Shown one piece after another: positions 27,254-35,821 of a stretch of 64,000 nt of DNA. The notes under the pieces were generated by a model, which was not told the origin of the DNA, searched no databases, and saw only the letters and a program-made list of their open reading frames with translations. The stretch spans positions 1,550,001 to 1,614,000 of the forward strand of contig CAWJSE010000002.1 in assembly GCA_963845445.1 (NCBI GenBank), in the 5' to 3' direction. The stretch's first letter is position 1; the number at the start of each line of letters is the position of its first letter. Source of the DNA: JABDBL01 sp963845445 (GTDB lineage: Bacteria > Cyanobacteriota > Vampirovibrionia > Obscuribacterales > Obscuribacteraceae). The position numbers were made by a program, and so were the translations under genes.

Positions 27254-29227
27254 CTATTTACTGATTGGATCGGTAGCTCTCTTTGCCACTTCATCCTTGA
27301 TAAGCGCTATGAATTGATCTATTGGCACAACCCCTAAATCGCCCTGACGCCTGTGCCGTACTGCCACTGAGTTATTGGCAATTTCTTTGTCACCAATAAC
27401 CAACATATATGGAACCTGTTCTTGCTGAGATTCACGAATACGATAATTAATTGTTTCAGAGCGATCATCAACCTTTACTCTAAAAGTAAGTTCTCTTAAT
27501 TGTTTTTCTAATTCATGAGCCTTTTCGTGATGACGTTCGGCAATAGGTATGATTGCCAATTGAGTAGGAGCAAGCCAAAGAGGGAATGCACCGGCATAAT
27601 GCTCAATTAAGCCACCTATAAACCTTTCTAATGCGCCAAAAATAGCGCGGTGGATCATAATTGCTTTGTGACGATTACCATCTTCTCCGATATAAGTAAT
27701 GTCAAAACGTTGAGGTAGATTCATATCTACTTGAATTGTTGGACATTGCCATTCACGACCAATCGCATCATATAGTTTAATATCAATTTTTGGCGCGTAA
27801 AAGGCACCACCGCCCTCATCTATTTCGTAAGCCAAATTGAGCTTTTCTAAAGCCGAGCGCAATGCGTGAGTAGCTCTGTCCCATTCTGGAATACTGCCAA
27901 TGTACTTTTCTGGACGTGTGGACAAATAAGCCTTGTATGTATAGCCAAACGTCGACATCAGCATGTGGGTTAAATCTAATACACCCAATATTTCGCTTTC
28001 TAATTGTTCCGGTGTGCAAAAAATATGGGTATCATCTTGAGTTAAACCACGCACTCTTAACATACCGTGCAAAGTACCAGATCTCTCATAACGATATACA
28101 GTGCCCAATTCAGCTAATCTAATAGGAAGTTCGCGATAACTGTGCGGTCGTGATTTATAAATCATGATATGCCCAGGACAATTCATAGGCTTAAGTCTAT
28201 AAGGATGTCCATCTACATCCATTGGCGCAAACATATTTTCAGCGTAATTCTCTAAATGGCCACTAACAGCAAATAATTCTTCGCTACATACATGCGGCGT
28301 ATAAACAAATTCATAGCCGCGCTTACGATGCTCTTCACGCCAAAAGTCTTCTATAGCTCCACGTACCGCTGCTAAATTAGGGTGCCAGAAAATTAGTCCT
28401 GGTCCTACTTCCTCATGCACTGAAAATAGATCTAACTGCTTAGATAAACGGCGGTGATCTCTTTTTTCTGCTTCTTCTATTCTATATAAATAATCATCAA
28501 GATCTTTCTTAGACCAAAATGAAGTTGCATAGACACGTTGCAATTGTTCTTTCTTTTCATCAGCACGCCAATATGCTCCGGATAATTTAAGCAGTTTAAA
28601 AGCCTTTATTAAGTCAGTCGAAGGTAAATGCGGCCCCCTGCATAAATCGTTCCATATTGTTTTTCCTGCCTTATCTTGCATCAAATAAAGTGTCGGATTA
28701 TGACTACGATGCTCTTCTAAAAGCTCTGCTTTAAACTTTTCGCCTTGCTCTTTAAATTCAGAAATCTGTTTATTTACATCAGGAATTACGTAGCGCACCA
28801 ATTTTTGCCCTGACTCGCAAATCTTTTTCATTTCCGCTTCTATCTTCTCTAGATCCTCTGGAACTAGCTTATGATCACGAATCTCAAAGTCGTAATAAAA
28901 GCCATCTTCAATTGTTGGTCCAATAGCAATTTTTGTTTGCGGAAATAATTTTTGTACCGCTTGGGCCATAACATGCGCGCTACTATGACGAAGCAATTCC
29001 AAAGACAAAGGATCTTTAATGGTCAATATCCGTACTTCGTCGCCATCACTGATATGAGCATACAGGTCACTTAATTTGCCATTGATCGTGGTGCCAACAG
29101 CAGCTTTCGCCAAAGAAGGAGAAATGATATTGGCTAAATCAAATCCGGTTGAACCAGTCGGCAAAGTTTTTATAGATCCATCTGGTAACTTTACTGAGAT
29201 TTTTTCCTTTTCCGCTGCCATAACCAT
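27254..29227 (-). CDS. thrS: Threonyl-tRNA synthetase
   Basis: Charges tRNA-Thr. Domains in order: N-terminal TGS domain (VKLPDGSIKTLPTGS), editing domain with HSSAHVMAQAVQ, class II catalytic core (MNCPGHIMIYKSRPHSYRE; Zn-binding Cys and His) and the C-terminal anticodon-binding domain (VKVDDRSETINYRIRE). Start ATG 29227 is fixed by an excellent AGGAGG five bases upstream; the longer frame would place that signal inside the coding region. About 657 aa, full length. No T-box or other leader recognised in the 158 bp upstream. Confidence 0.97.
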   Translation of the reverse strand: MVMAAEKEKISVKLPDGSIKTLPTGSTGFDLANIISPSLAKAAVGTTINGKLSDLYAHISDGDEVRILTIKDPLSLELLRHSSAHVMAQAVQKLFPQTKIAIGPTIEDGFYYDFEIRDHKLVPEDLEKIEAEMKKICESGQKLVRYVIPDVNKQISEFKEQGEKFKAELLEEHRSHNPTLYLMQDKAGKTIWNDLCRGPHLPSTDLIKAFKLLKLSGAYWRADEKKEQLQRVYATSFWSKKDLDDYLYRIEEAEKRDHRRLSKQLDLFSVHEEVGPGLIFWHPNLAAVRGAIEDFWREEHRKRGYEFVYTPHVCSEELFAVSGHLENYAENMFAPMDVDGHPYRLKPMNCPGHIMIYKSRPHSYRELPIRLAELGTVYRYERSGTLHGMLRVRGLTQDDTHIFCTPEQLESEILGVLDLTHMLMSTFGYTYKAYLSTRPEKYIGSIPEWDRATHALRSALEKLNLAYEIDEGGGAFYAPKIDIKLYDAIGREWQCPTIQVDMNLPQRFDITYIGEDGNRHKAIMIHRAIFGALERFIGGLIEHYAGAFPLWLAPTQLAIIPIAERHHEKAHELEKQLRELTFRVKVDDRSETINYRIRESQQEQVPYMLVIGDKEIANNSVAVRHRRQGDLGVVPIDQFIALIKDEVAKRATDPISK

Positions 29228-29385
29228 ATTTCCTCCTGGTGGCATCTACAAACTGCCACCTTAATTAAAACAAACATAAGACCAAGAACAGTCTTATCCA
29301 TTGATTATTATCTTAGATTACCAAGCACTAAACAAGAGCTTATAAAGTTTGCAGCAGCAAATGTAGCGTAATACCTAAATAATGG

Positions 29386-30771
29386 TTATTTGCCTATGCA
29401 AAAATTCGCAAATACTGAGCTAATTACCTCTTCTGATACGGCAAGGCCATCAATCTCCGAAAGATAATCCAGAGCAGCCTTTAAATCCGTAGCTAAACAA
29501 TCGTGTGGCATTTGATTATCTAATGTTCTTTTTACTAGTTGCAAAGCTGCTATCGCGTCTTCGCACAAAGCTGCTTGCCTGGTATTTAACGAGGCACCAG
29601 GCTCTTTTGCCTTACCATCAGCAAATGCCCAATGCTCAATATGTTTAGCCAATTCATCTACTCCGTCACCAGTTTTAGCAGAAATAAAAAGGGCAGTTAT
29701 AAAATCCTCAGGTGGTTTACCATTGAGAAGTTTTTTCTTATCGACCAGTAAGTCAGATTTATTCCACAATAAAATCCATGGTTTATCCTCGATAGCAGAT
29801 ATAATCTCCTCTTCTTCTCTTTGCCATCCACTGGTAAGATCGGCTACTAGTAAGACTAATTGGCTATCTGTCAATACATGCTTAGTTCGTTCAATACCAA
29901 GTTTCTCTAAATGATCATCCGTACTGCGCATGCCAGCTGTATCTACCAAGGTAACTGGAATACCGTTAAAGTCTAATTGCTCCTCCAGTGAGTCGCGAGT
30001 AGTGCCCGGAATATCAGTGACAATTGCTCTTTCTACTTTGAGCAAGCAATTAAGTAAGCTTGATTTACCGGCATTCGGTCTGCCCACAATAGCCAGCTTC
30101 AAGCCTTCGCGCAAATACTTGCCCGAACGGGCGGTATTCGAAAGTTCTTTTAGCCTTATCAAATTATCTTGTACTATGCTTGCAATTTCCTTTTCATCTA
30201 TTTGATCCACTTCATCTGGAAAGTCAATTGAAGCAACGATATTAGTCAGCAATTGCTTCAATTCTTCTCTAACCAATTTGACCTGTTTTCCCAGATCGCC
30301 CTTTAGCACAGAAAGAGCTGCTTGACTGCCTCTTTCTGTTTTTGCCTGAATAAGATCTAATACAGCCTCAGCTTGAGTTAAATCAATTTTGCCAGCAATA
30401 AATGCTCGGCGAGTAAATTCCCCTGGTTCAGCCAAGCGTGCCCCAGCCTTTAAACAAACAGATAGGATGCGCCGGTATAAAATAGGGTTGCCATGACAAC
30501 TGATCTCGACTACGTCTTCGCCCGTATAAGAATGGGGCGCTAAAAAAGCAGTAACCATTACCTCATCTACTATTTCTTGCCGTTCACCATCAAAAATAAA
30601 ACCATGCCTAGCCTGATGTGACTTTAGGTCGATATCAAGAAAATTCTCTTCAGGACCCCGAAAGACAGACTTAATTATGGTGAGAGCCTGATTTCCTGAA
30701 AGTCGAACAAGGGCTATTGCCCCTGTGCCTGATGCCGTTGAAACAGCCGCTATTGTTTGTTCGAAGTTCAT
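29386..30771 (-). CDS. mnmE: tRNA modification GTPase MnmE
   Basis: With MnmG installs the carboxymethylaminomethyl group at wobble U34 of certain tRNAs. The N-terminal formyl-THF-binding domain begins TIAAVSTASGTGAIALVRLSG. The inserted G domain has GRPNAGKSSLLN, DIPGTTRD, DTAGMR and NKSD. The C-terminal end FCIGK is the characteristic Cys motif. 461 aa, full length. No mnmG in the window. Confidence 0.96.
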   Translation of the reverse strand: MNFEQTIAAVSTASGTGAIALVRLSGNQALTIIKSVFRGPEENFLDIDLKSHQARHGFIFDGERQEIVDEVMVTAFLAPHSYTGEDVVEISCHGNPILYRRILSVCLKAGARLAEPGEFTRRAFIAGKIDLTQAEAVLDLIQAKTERGSQAALSVLKGDLGKQVKLVREELKQLLTNIVASIDFPDEVDQIDEKEIASIVQDNLIRLKELSNTARSGKYLREGLKLAIVGRPNAGKSSLLNCLLKVERAIVTDIPGTTRDSLEEQLDFNGIPVTLVDTAGMRSTDDHLEKLGIERTKHVLTDSQLVLLVADLTSGWQREEEEIISAIEDKPWILLWNKSDLLVDKKKLLNGKPPEDFITALFISAKTGDGVDELAKHIEHWAFADGKAKEPGASLNTRQAALCEDAIAALQLVKRTLDNQMPHDCLATDLKAALDYLSEIDGLAVSEEVISSVFANFCIGK

Positions 30772-30938
30772 TGAGAATTGACTACCTTATTGGAGCTATT
30801 CAGAAGGTTTTACTTATCTAAGGGGTACTTGCACTGTTTCGCTAGTAATGATACTATCGCCGATTATTTTGGTTACCATTGTTTGAATTTTCTCTGGGAA
30901 TCCCGTTTATCCCTGCCTTCTCACTTAGGAAGAAAACC

Positions 30939-31331
30939 ATGAACAAAGCAGAACTAGTTACAGCAATAGCACATACAACAGGACAAAGCAAAATCCAAGT
31001 TCACAATTCCATTGCAGCGACTTTATATGCCTTAACCGCCGCTATAGCCAAAGGCGAGCGTATTACTCTTATCGGTTTTGGCACTTTTGAGCGCCGCCAA
31101 CGGCAAGCCCGCACTGGTGTAAACCCTCAAAATCCCAGCCAAAAGCTAAAAATACCGGCTGCACGCGTGCCGGCTTTTCGAGCTGGACAAGAGCTTAAAG
31201 ACATAGTTGACGGTAAAGCAAAGCTACCAACTTTCCATTCTCCAATACCGAAAACTAAATCTAGCTCAACCAAGAAGAAAAGTGGTCATGCGAAACCTAT
31301 GAAAAAGCACAAAATAAAAACGCGCCGCTAA
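30939..31331 (+). CDS. HU-family protein with basic C-terminal tail
   Basis: A second HU paralogue. The HU core occupies residues 1-90 (MNKAELVTAIAHTTGQ, IGFGTFERRQRQARTGVNP, IPAARVPAFRAGQEL). It is followed by about 40 residues rich in Lys, Ser and Pro (KTKSSSTKKKSGHAKPMKKH), giving an eukaryotic H1-like tail of the kind seen in some HU variants. ATG 30939 is used, with AGGAAGA upstream. Divergent from mnmE and followed by a strong bidirectional terminator. Confidence 0.9.
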   Translation: MNKAELVTAIAHTTGQSKIQVHNSIAATLYALTAAIAKGERITLIGFGTFERRQRQARTGVNPQNPSQKLKIPAARVPAFRAGQELKDIVDGKAKLPTFHSPIPKTKSSSTKKKSGHAKPMKKHKIKTRR

Positions 31332-31360
31332 TAACATTTTTGTACTTCACAACTAAAAAC

Positions 31361-31395
31361 AAAAAGAGCCGCCTTATTCTAAAGCGGCTCTTTTT
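31361..31395. terminator. Bidirectional intrinsic terminator
   Basis: Perfect stem AGAGCCGC (31365-31372) and GCGGCTCT (31384-31391) with an 11-base loop, preceded by AAAA and followed by TTTT. With A and T runs on both sides it can stop transcription from the plus-strand HU gene and from the convergent minus-strand membrane gene at 31430. Confidence 0.9.
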
Positions 31396-31429
31396 GTTTG
31401 GGTGATATTCACTATCTTGGATTTAGAAC

Positions 31430-32443
31430 TTATTCATCAAAATACGGATCGTCGAAGAAATGTGCAGATGTAAATAGCTTTTCAAAAGTGGCACTTAGAG
31501 TTAGCAATACAATTAGTCCCAAACAAGTCGCTACCCGAATAAATCGTACGCGTCCACTATCTATTGCCGGCAAATAAATAAGACTAGTAGCAATTGATAA
31601 TGCCGCCGAAGCTAGAATCAAGCTATTCATACTTGCACACCATTTGTATTCGTACCAGCGCACTCCAATGATTGAAGCCAACAGTTTAAACAAAATTGGT
31701 AAATTCGCTAAAGCGATAGCTGCGAGCATACAAACTAAAATTACTTTCAAAGCTTTATAATCTACAGTCCGCAAAACCATGCGAATCAAAAAAATTAAAC
31801 ATCCCAAAAAATATACAAGATACACTGGAAATCTTAAGTCAATATTTCTCGTATTTTCCGGAAAGATTATCTGAATTGGAAAGACATGTGAATAATCAAT
31901 TGTCTGTCCAACCGGTAATAGTCGATCGATCCCTATGCTAAGACTTTCGTCTAAATGAAATAAAGACCTAGAATTGAAATAGATCGGAAGAGCAAGCTCA
32001 AAATAGATAGCAAGTCCGAAAACTAATATCAATAGAAGGCCATTTAGCTTATAGCCGGCACGCAACCAGAAGAAGACCACATATAAAGCAAAGAAACTAA
32101 TTACGCTATCTCCCCAATGTGCAGGTAGACATGGCTGCGCTTGCCATGGAAACACACAAAATAATAGTCCTGCCCAAAGTGCGGAAGCCGTACCTAGTCG
32201 ATTACCAAATCGCCCAGTAATTTCCAAAGTAATTAAAGCTGTCAACAAGCAAGAACCAAAATACAGGCAAAATGCTATTAGAACGTTTCCGGAAGTCGAC
32301 AGTTGTGCAATACTCCAAAAGTTTACTAAGCAAAGACAGAAAAGAGCAAGCATACCAACTGTCATCTGAACACGCACACTACGCCAGTCCAAATGCGCTT
32401 GCTCAAGGCGGTAATCGTTTATTTTGGCTTGTGCCTCAGTCAT
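31430..32443 (-). CDS. Polytopic membrane protein, hypothetical
   Basis: A 337-residue integral membrane protein with around nine hydrophobic segments. No catalytic motif or family recognised. It has the general look of the acyltransferase or GT-C-like membrane proteins common in this window. ATG 32443 lies close to the divergent beta-glucosidase start, so their promoters share about 60 bases. Ends at a bidirectional terminator. Confidence 0.65.
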   Translation of the reverse strand: MTEAQAKINDYRLEQAHLDWRSVRVQMTVGMLALFCLCLVNFWSIAQLSTSGNVLIAFCLYFGSCLLTALITLEITGRFGNRLGTASALWAGLLFCVFPWQAQPCLPAHWGDSVISFFALYVVFFWLRAGYKLNGLLLILVFGLAIYFELALPIYFNSRSLFHLDESLSIGIDRLLPVGQTIDYSHVFPIQIIFPENTRNIDLRFPVYLVYFLGCLIFLIRMVLRTVDYKALKVILVCMLAAIALANLPILFKLLASIIGVRWYEYKWCASMNSLILASAALSIATSLIYLPAIDSGRVRFIRVATCLGLIVLLTLSATFEKLFTSAHFFDDPYFDE

Positions 32444-32504
32444 AAATTATCATGACCTTCATAGTCATTATTCTTATCCTCCCCGATCTACTACAATAGT
32501 AACA

Positions 32505-33938
32505 ATGAACACCAATAAAGATAGTAATTCGCCTCCGCAAAACTTTTTATTTCCCGACGGTTTTTTATGGGGAGCGTCTACTTCACACTTCCAAATTGAA
32601 GGCAATCAGTTTGAGATAAACAATCGGCTTTCTGATTGGTCGCAATGGACCCAAGATCCCGCTCATGTTGCTGACCAAACAAACGCTGATCAAGCTTGTC
32701 AGTTCATTGAGAATTACGAATCAGACCTGAATTTACTAAAAAAGTTAAGCTTGAACGCTTTTCGCTTTAGTTTGAATTGGGCAGCAATTTGCCCAGAGCC
32801 CTCATCTTCACCTAATGGCGAATTCAAAGTAAATAGGGAAATGATTGACTTTTATAGACGAGTTTTGCAAACAGCAAAAGACAAACATATAAAAACATTC
32901 GTCACTCTTTTTCATTTCTGCCTACCAGATTGGCTGGCTAAAGAAGGCGGCTGGGAGAACGAAAAGACTGCTCACGAATTCAGTCGATTTGCAAGATTGG
33001 CCGCCCAAGAGCTGGGAGACTTAGTAGACTTTTGGCAAACTCTGAATGAACCTTTATCATATGCCTATGAAGGCTATCTCAATGGCTTATGGCCACCCGG
33101 TTACAAGAATGAATATTCTAAATGCTTCCGGGCGATTCGCAATCAGCTAATTGGCCATGCCGCTGCTTATAAAGCCATTCATGAAGTAGATAATTCGGCG
33201 CAAGTAAGCTACGCACTCCATTGGCGTTCTTTTGTACCGAGAAATGTGAGCAACCCTCTCGATGTATTTGTTGCCCATTGCCGCAATAAAGTTTTCAACC
33301 ACTTGTTTCTCATAGCCGTGCAGACGGGCCATTTGTCTTGTCCTTTTCCATTCAGCTTGTTCAAGGACTTATCAAATTTAGGCGGACCAATTGCCAATCT
33401 TAAAGACAGCGCAGACTTTTTAGGCATCAATTATTATACCCGCGAAATCTGTGAATTTTCGCGTACCGCTCCCTTCATTCCCCTGGGCATTCGATCTGAA
33501 CTGCATATCATGCCTACCAACGCTCTGGGCTGGGAAAACTCCCCCGGCACTCTCTTGAAATTACTCACGGTTGATACTTTGCCCTATCAAAAAAACTCAC
33601 GCGGAGAAAAAAGGCCTATCTATATAACTGAAAATGGCTATGCTTCTCGTTTCGCAGCCGATCTGACGTTAGGCGATTGGTCGCTCAAAGACGAAGAAAG
33701 GTGTGAATACCTGCATAGTCACTTATTATCTATTTACGAAGCTATTAAAGCTGGCATACAAGTAAAGGGTTACATGCACTGGTCATTGTTGGATAACTTT
33801 GAATGGGCAGAAGGTTTGCAAATTAGATTTGGACTGGTTAGAATTTCTTATCCCACTCAAGAAAGAGCATTGCGAGACAGCGCTACACTCTATAGTAAAA
33901 TCGCTGCCTCGAATAGTTTGATAAACTATAAACTATGA
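32505..33938 (+). CDS. Glycoside hydrolase family 1 (beta-glucosidase-like)
   Basis: Retaining beta-glycosidase. GH1 hallmarks: N-terminal FPDGFLWGASTSHFQIEGN, acid/base Glu in WQTLNEPLSYAYEGY, nucleophile Glu in YITENGYASR, and the aglycone-side MHWSLLDNFEWAEG near the C-terminus. No signal peptide, so cytoplasmic. I chose ATG 32505 because the homologous region begins right after it; the longer frame from 32424 is within the divergent promoter region. The stop overlaps the dsbD start as ATGA. Confidence 0.93.
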   Translation: MNTNKDSNSPPQNFLFPDGFLWGASTSHFQIEGNQFEINNRLSDWSQWTQDPAHVADQTNADQACQFIENYESDLNLLKKLSLNAFRFSLNWAAICPEPSSSPNGEFKVNREMIDFYRRVLQTAKDKHIKTFVTLFHFCLPDWLAKEGGWENEKTAHEFSRFARLAAQELGDLVDFWQTLNEPLSYAYEGYLNGLWPPGYKNEYSKCFRAIRNQLIGHAAAYKAIHEVDNSAQVSYALHWRSFVPRNVSNPLDVFVAHCRNKVFNHLFLIAVQTGHLSCPFPFSLFKDLSNLGGPIANLKDSADFLGINYYTREICEFSRTAPFIPLGIRSELHIMPTNALGWENSPGTLLKLLTVDTLPYQKNSRGEKRPIYITENGYASRFAADLTLGDWSLKDEERCEYLHSHLLSIYEAIKAGIQVKGYMHWSLLDNFEWAEGLQIRFGLVRISYPTQERALRDSATLYSKIAASNSLINYKL

Positions 33939-35788
33939 GCAAATTCCGTTTAGTTTTACTTTTTCTGATCGCTGGTCTTGCCATAAACTTAGCATTATTT
34001 GTTTGCGCCAAGCAGCCTTCCGATGTTACTGCTCAATTAATTGCTGATACTATAGCGATCGCTCCCGGTCGTCCCTTTAAGCTAGGCATCCGATTAATCA
34101 TGCATCCGGGCTGGCACACCTATTACAAAGAGCCCGGTGACGCCGGAATACCAACTAAAATTATTTGGCATTTACCAGATGGTTTTCGCAAAGGCATCTT
34201 GTATTGGGAAAAACCAACTAGATTTGACGAAGGGGGCATAACCACTTTTGGTTATCTGAATAAAACCATAATCACGACCGAAATCATACCGCCCAATGAG
34301 CTCAGCTCCCGCGACGGTGTAAGTTTTTCGGCGCAAGTTAAGTGGTTATCCTGCAAAGATATTTGCGTGCCCGGACAAGCGGAAGTAACACTAAAATTAC
34401 CAGTAGTTTTGCCTGAAGCTGCACAACCAATAAATCTTTCAGCCAATACAAAAGAATTCGCAGAGGCTAAGGTTCCGGACATAAGCAATCCTTCTGTTAT
34501 AGAAACTTCTCCCGAAACAACACCTGCAAAGATTCTAGGTTATTTTTCCTTTGCTTTGATAGGTGGTTTTTTACTTAATTTCATGCCTTGCGTATTGCCA
34601 GTGGTAGCAATAAAAATTCTCAGTCTTTTAGAGCAGACCGATAAAGAGGACACGCGTAAAACTGTCTTCGCATTTTCAAGTGGGATAATTTCCTCATTTT
34701 TACTATTAGGTCTGCTTGTCGTCGGTCTGCAGGCCGCTGGACAAAACATAGGCTGGGGCTTTCAATTCCAGCAACCAATATTTTTGATGGTTATGTCAGC
34801 TCTGGTTTTGCTCTTTGGATTGAGCCTTTTTGGCTTGCTTGATTTCTCCTTCAGCTTTGGACAAAAACCTGTCGATAATCTCGCTGAGAAAGAGGGCATA
34901 CTGGGTGATTTTTTCAAAGGCGTTCTGGCTACGATTTTGTCCACTCCCTGTACAGCCCCTTTCCTTGGCACAGCACTCGGTTTCGCTTTTGTTGAATCTT
35001 GGGTAATCACACTAACAATTTTTCTTGCAATCGCCATAGGCATGTGTTCGCCATATATGATTTTGATTTTCGCACCGCAATATTTGAAACTCTTGCCTAA
35101 ACCTGGTGACTGGATGACCAGGCTTAAAGAAGCTTTCGGTTTTATATTAATGGCAACCGTCATTTGGCTCGTAAGTATTCTTTACTACCAAGTGCCCACT
35201 ACTCTAGTTATCTCTTTTATGTACTTTTTATTGTCATTATCATTTGTGGTTTGGCTAATGCATAGCTTCACGAATCTAGCTAGCTCAAACAAGCGCCTTT
35301 TAAGTGTTCGATCATTGTCTGTACTTATAATTTTGTGCAGCGGATATTTCTTTATTTATAAGAACAAAGATCTGTTGTTTCAAAACACTGCTGAGAATAC
35401 GACTAATCATTCGTCAGCAAGCAATAATCCAGAGGCTTTTGACTCCAAAATGCTTGATGAAGCATTGAATAATAGAAAGACTGTTTTCCTCGACTTCACT
35501 GCTAAATGGTGCCTAACATGTCAATTGAACGAGAACGCAGTGATCAGTACAAAAGAAGTACAAGATAAATTGCACTCGCTTGCAGCAGTTTTTATAAAAG
35601 CAGACTGGACTAGGCAAGATCCCGCTGTCACTAAACTTCTGCGAAAATTCGAACGCTCTGGTGTACCATTGTATGTCATCTTTCCTGGCAAAGACCCAAG
35701 CAAGCCAATCGTATTGCCCGAACTGATAACCAAAGAAATGGTTTTGAACAAACTCGATGAAGCTGGTCCCAGTCTAAATAAAAACTAG
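33935..35788 (+). CDS. dsbD: Thiol:disulfide interchange protein, DsbD-like
   Basis: Moves electrons from cytoplasmic thioredoxin across the membrane to periplasmic partners. An N-terminal signal is followed by the DsbD alpha-type domain with its Cys pair (WLSCKDICVPGQ). The membrane core has paired cysteines in NFMPCVLPVVAIKI and LSTPCTAPFLGTA. A C-terminal thioredoxin-like domain carries the WCLTC active site. 617 aa, full architecture. ATG 33935 overlaps the glycosidase stop, an unusual pairing. Confidence 0.93.
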   Translation: MSKFRLVLLFLIAGLAINLALFVCAKQPSDVTAQLIADTIAIAPGRPFKLGIRLIMHPGWHTYYKEPGDAGIPTKIIWHLPDGFRKGILYWEKPTRFDEGGITTFGYLNKTIITTEIIPPNELSSRDGVSFSAQVKWLSCKDICVPGQAEVTLKLPVVLPEAAQPINLSANTKEFAEAKVPDISNPSVIETSPETTPAKILGYFSFALIGGFLLNFMPCVLPVVAIKILSLLEQTDKEDTRKTVFAFSSGIISSFLLLGLLVVGLQAAGQNIGWGFQFQQPIFLMVMSALVLLFGLSLFGLLDFSFSFGQKPVDNLAEKEGILGDFFKGVLATILSTPCTAPFLGTALGFAFVESWVITLTIFLAIAIGMCSPYMILIFAPQYLKLLPKPGDWMTRLKEAFGFILMATVIWLVSILYYQVPTTLVISFMYFLLSLSFVVWLMHSFTNLASSNKRLLSVRSLSVLIILCSGYFFIYKNKDLLFQNTAENTTNHSSASNNPEAFDSKMLDEALNNRKTVFLDFTAKWCLTCQLNENAVISTKEVQDKLHSLAAVFIKADWTRQDPAVTKLLRKFERSGVPLYVIFPGKDPSKPIVLPELITKEMVLNKLDEAGPSLNKN

Positions 35789-35821
35789 CTTGAAATATAA
35801 GCCATCAACCGCGCTTGACTT

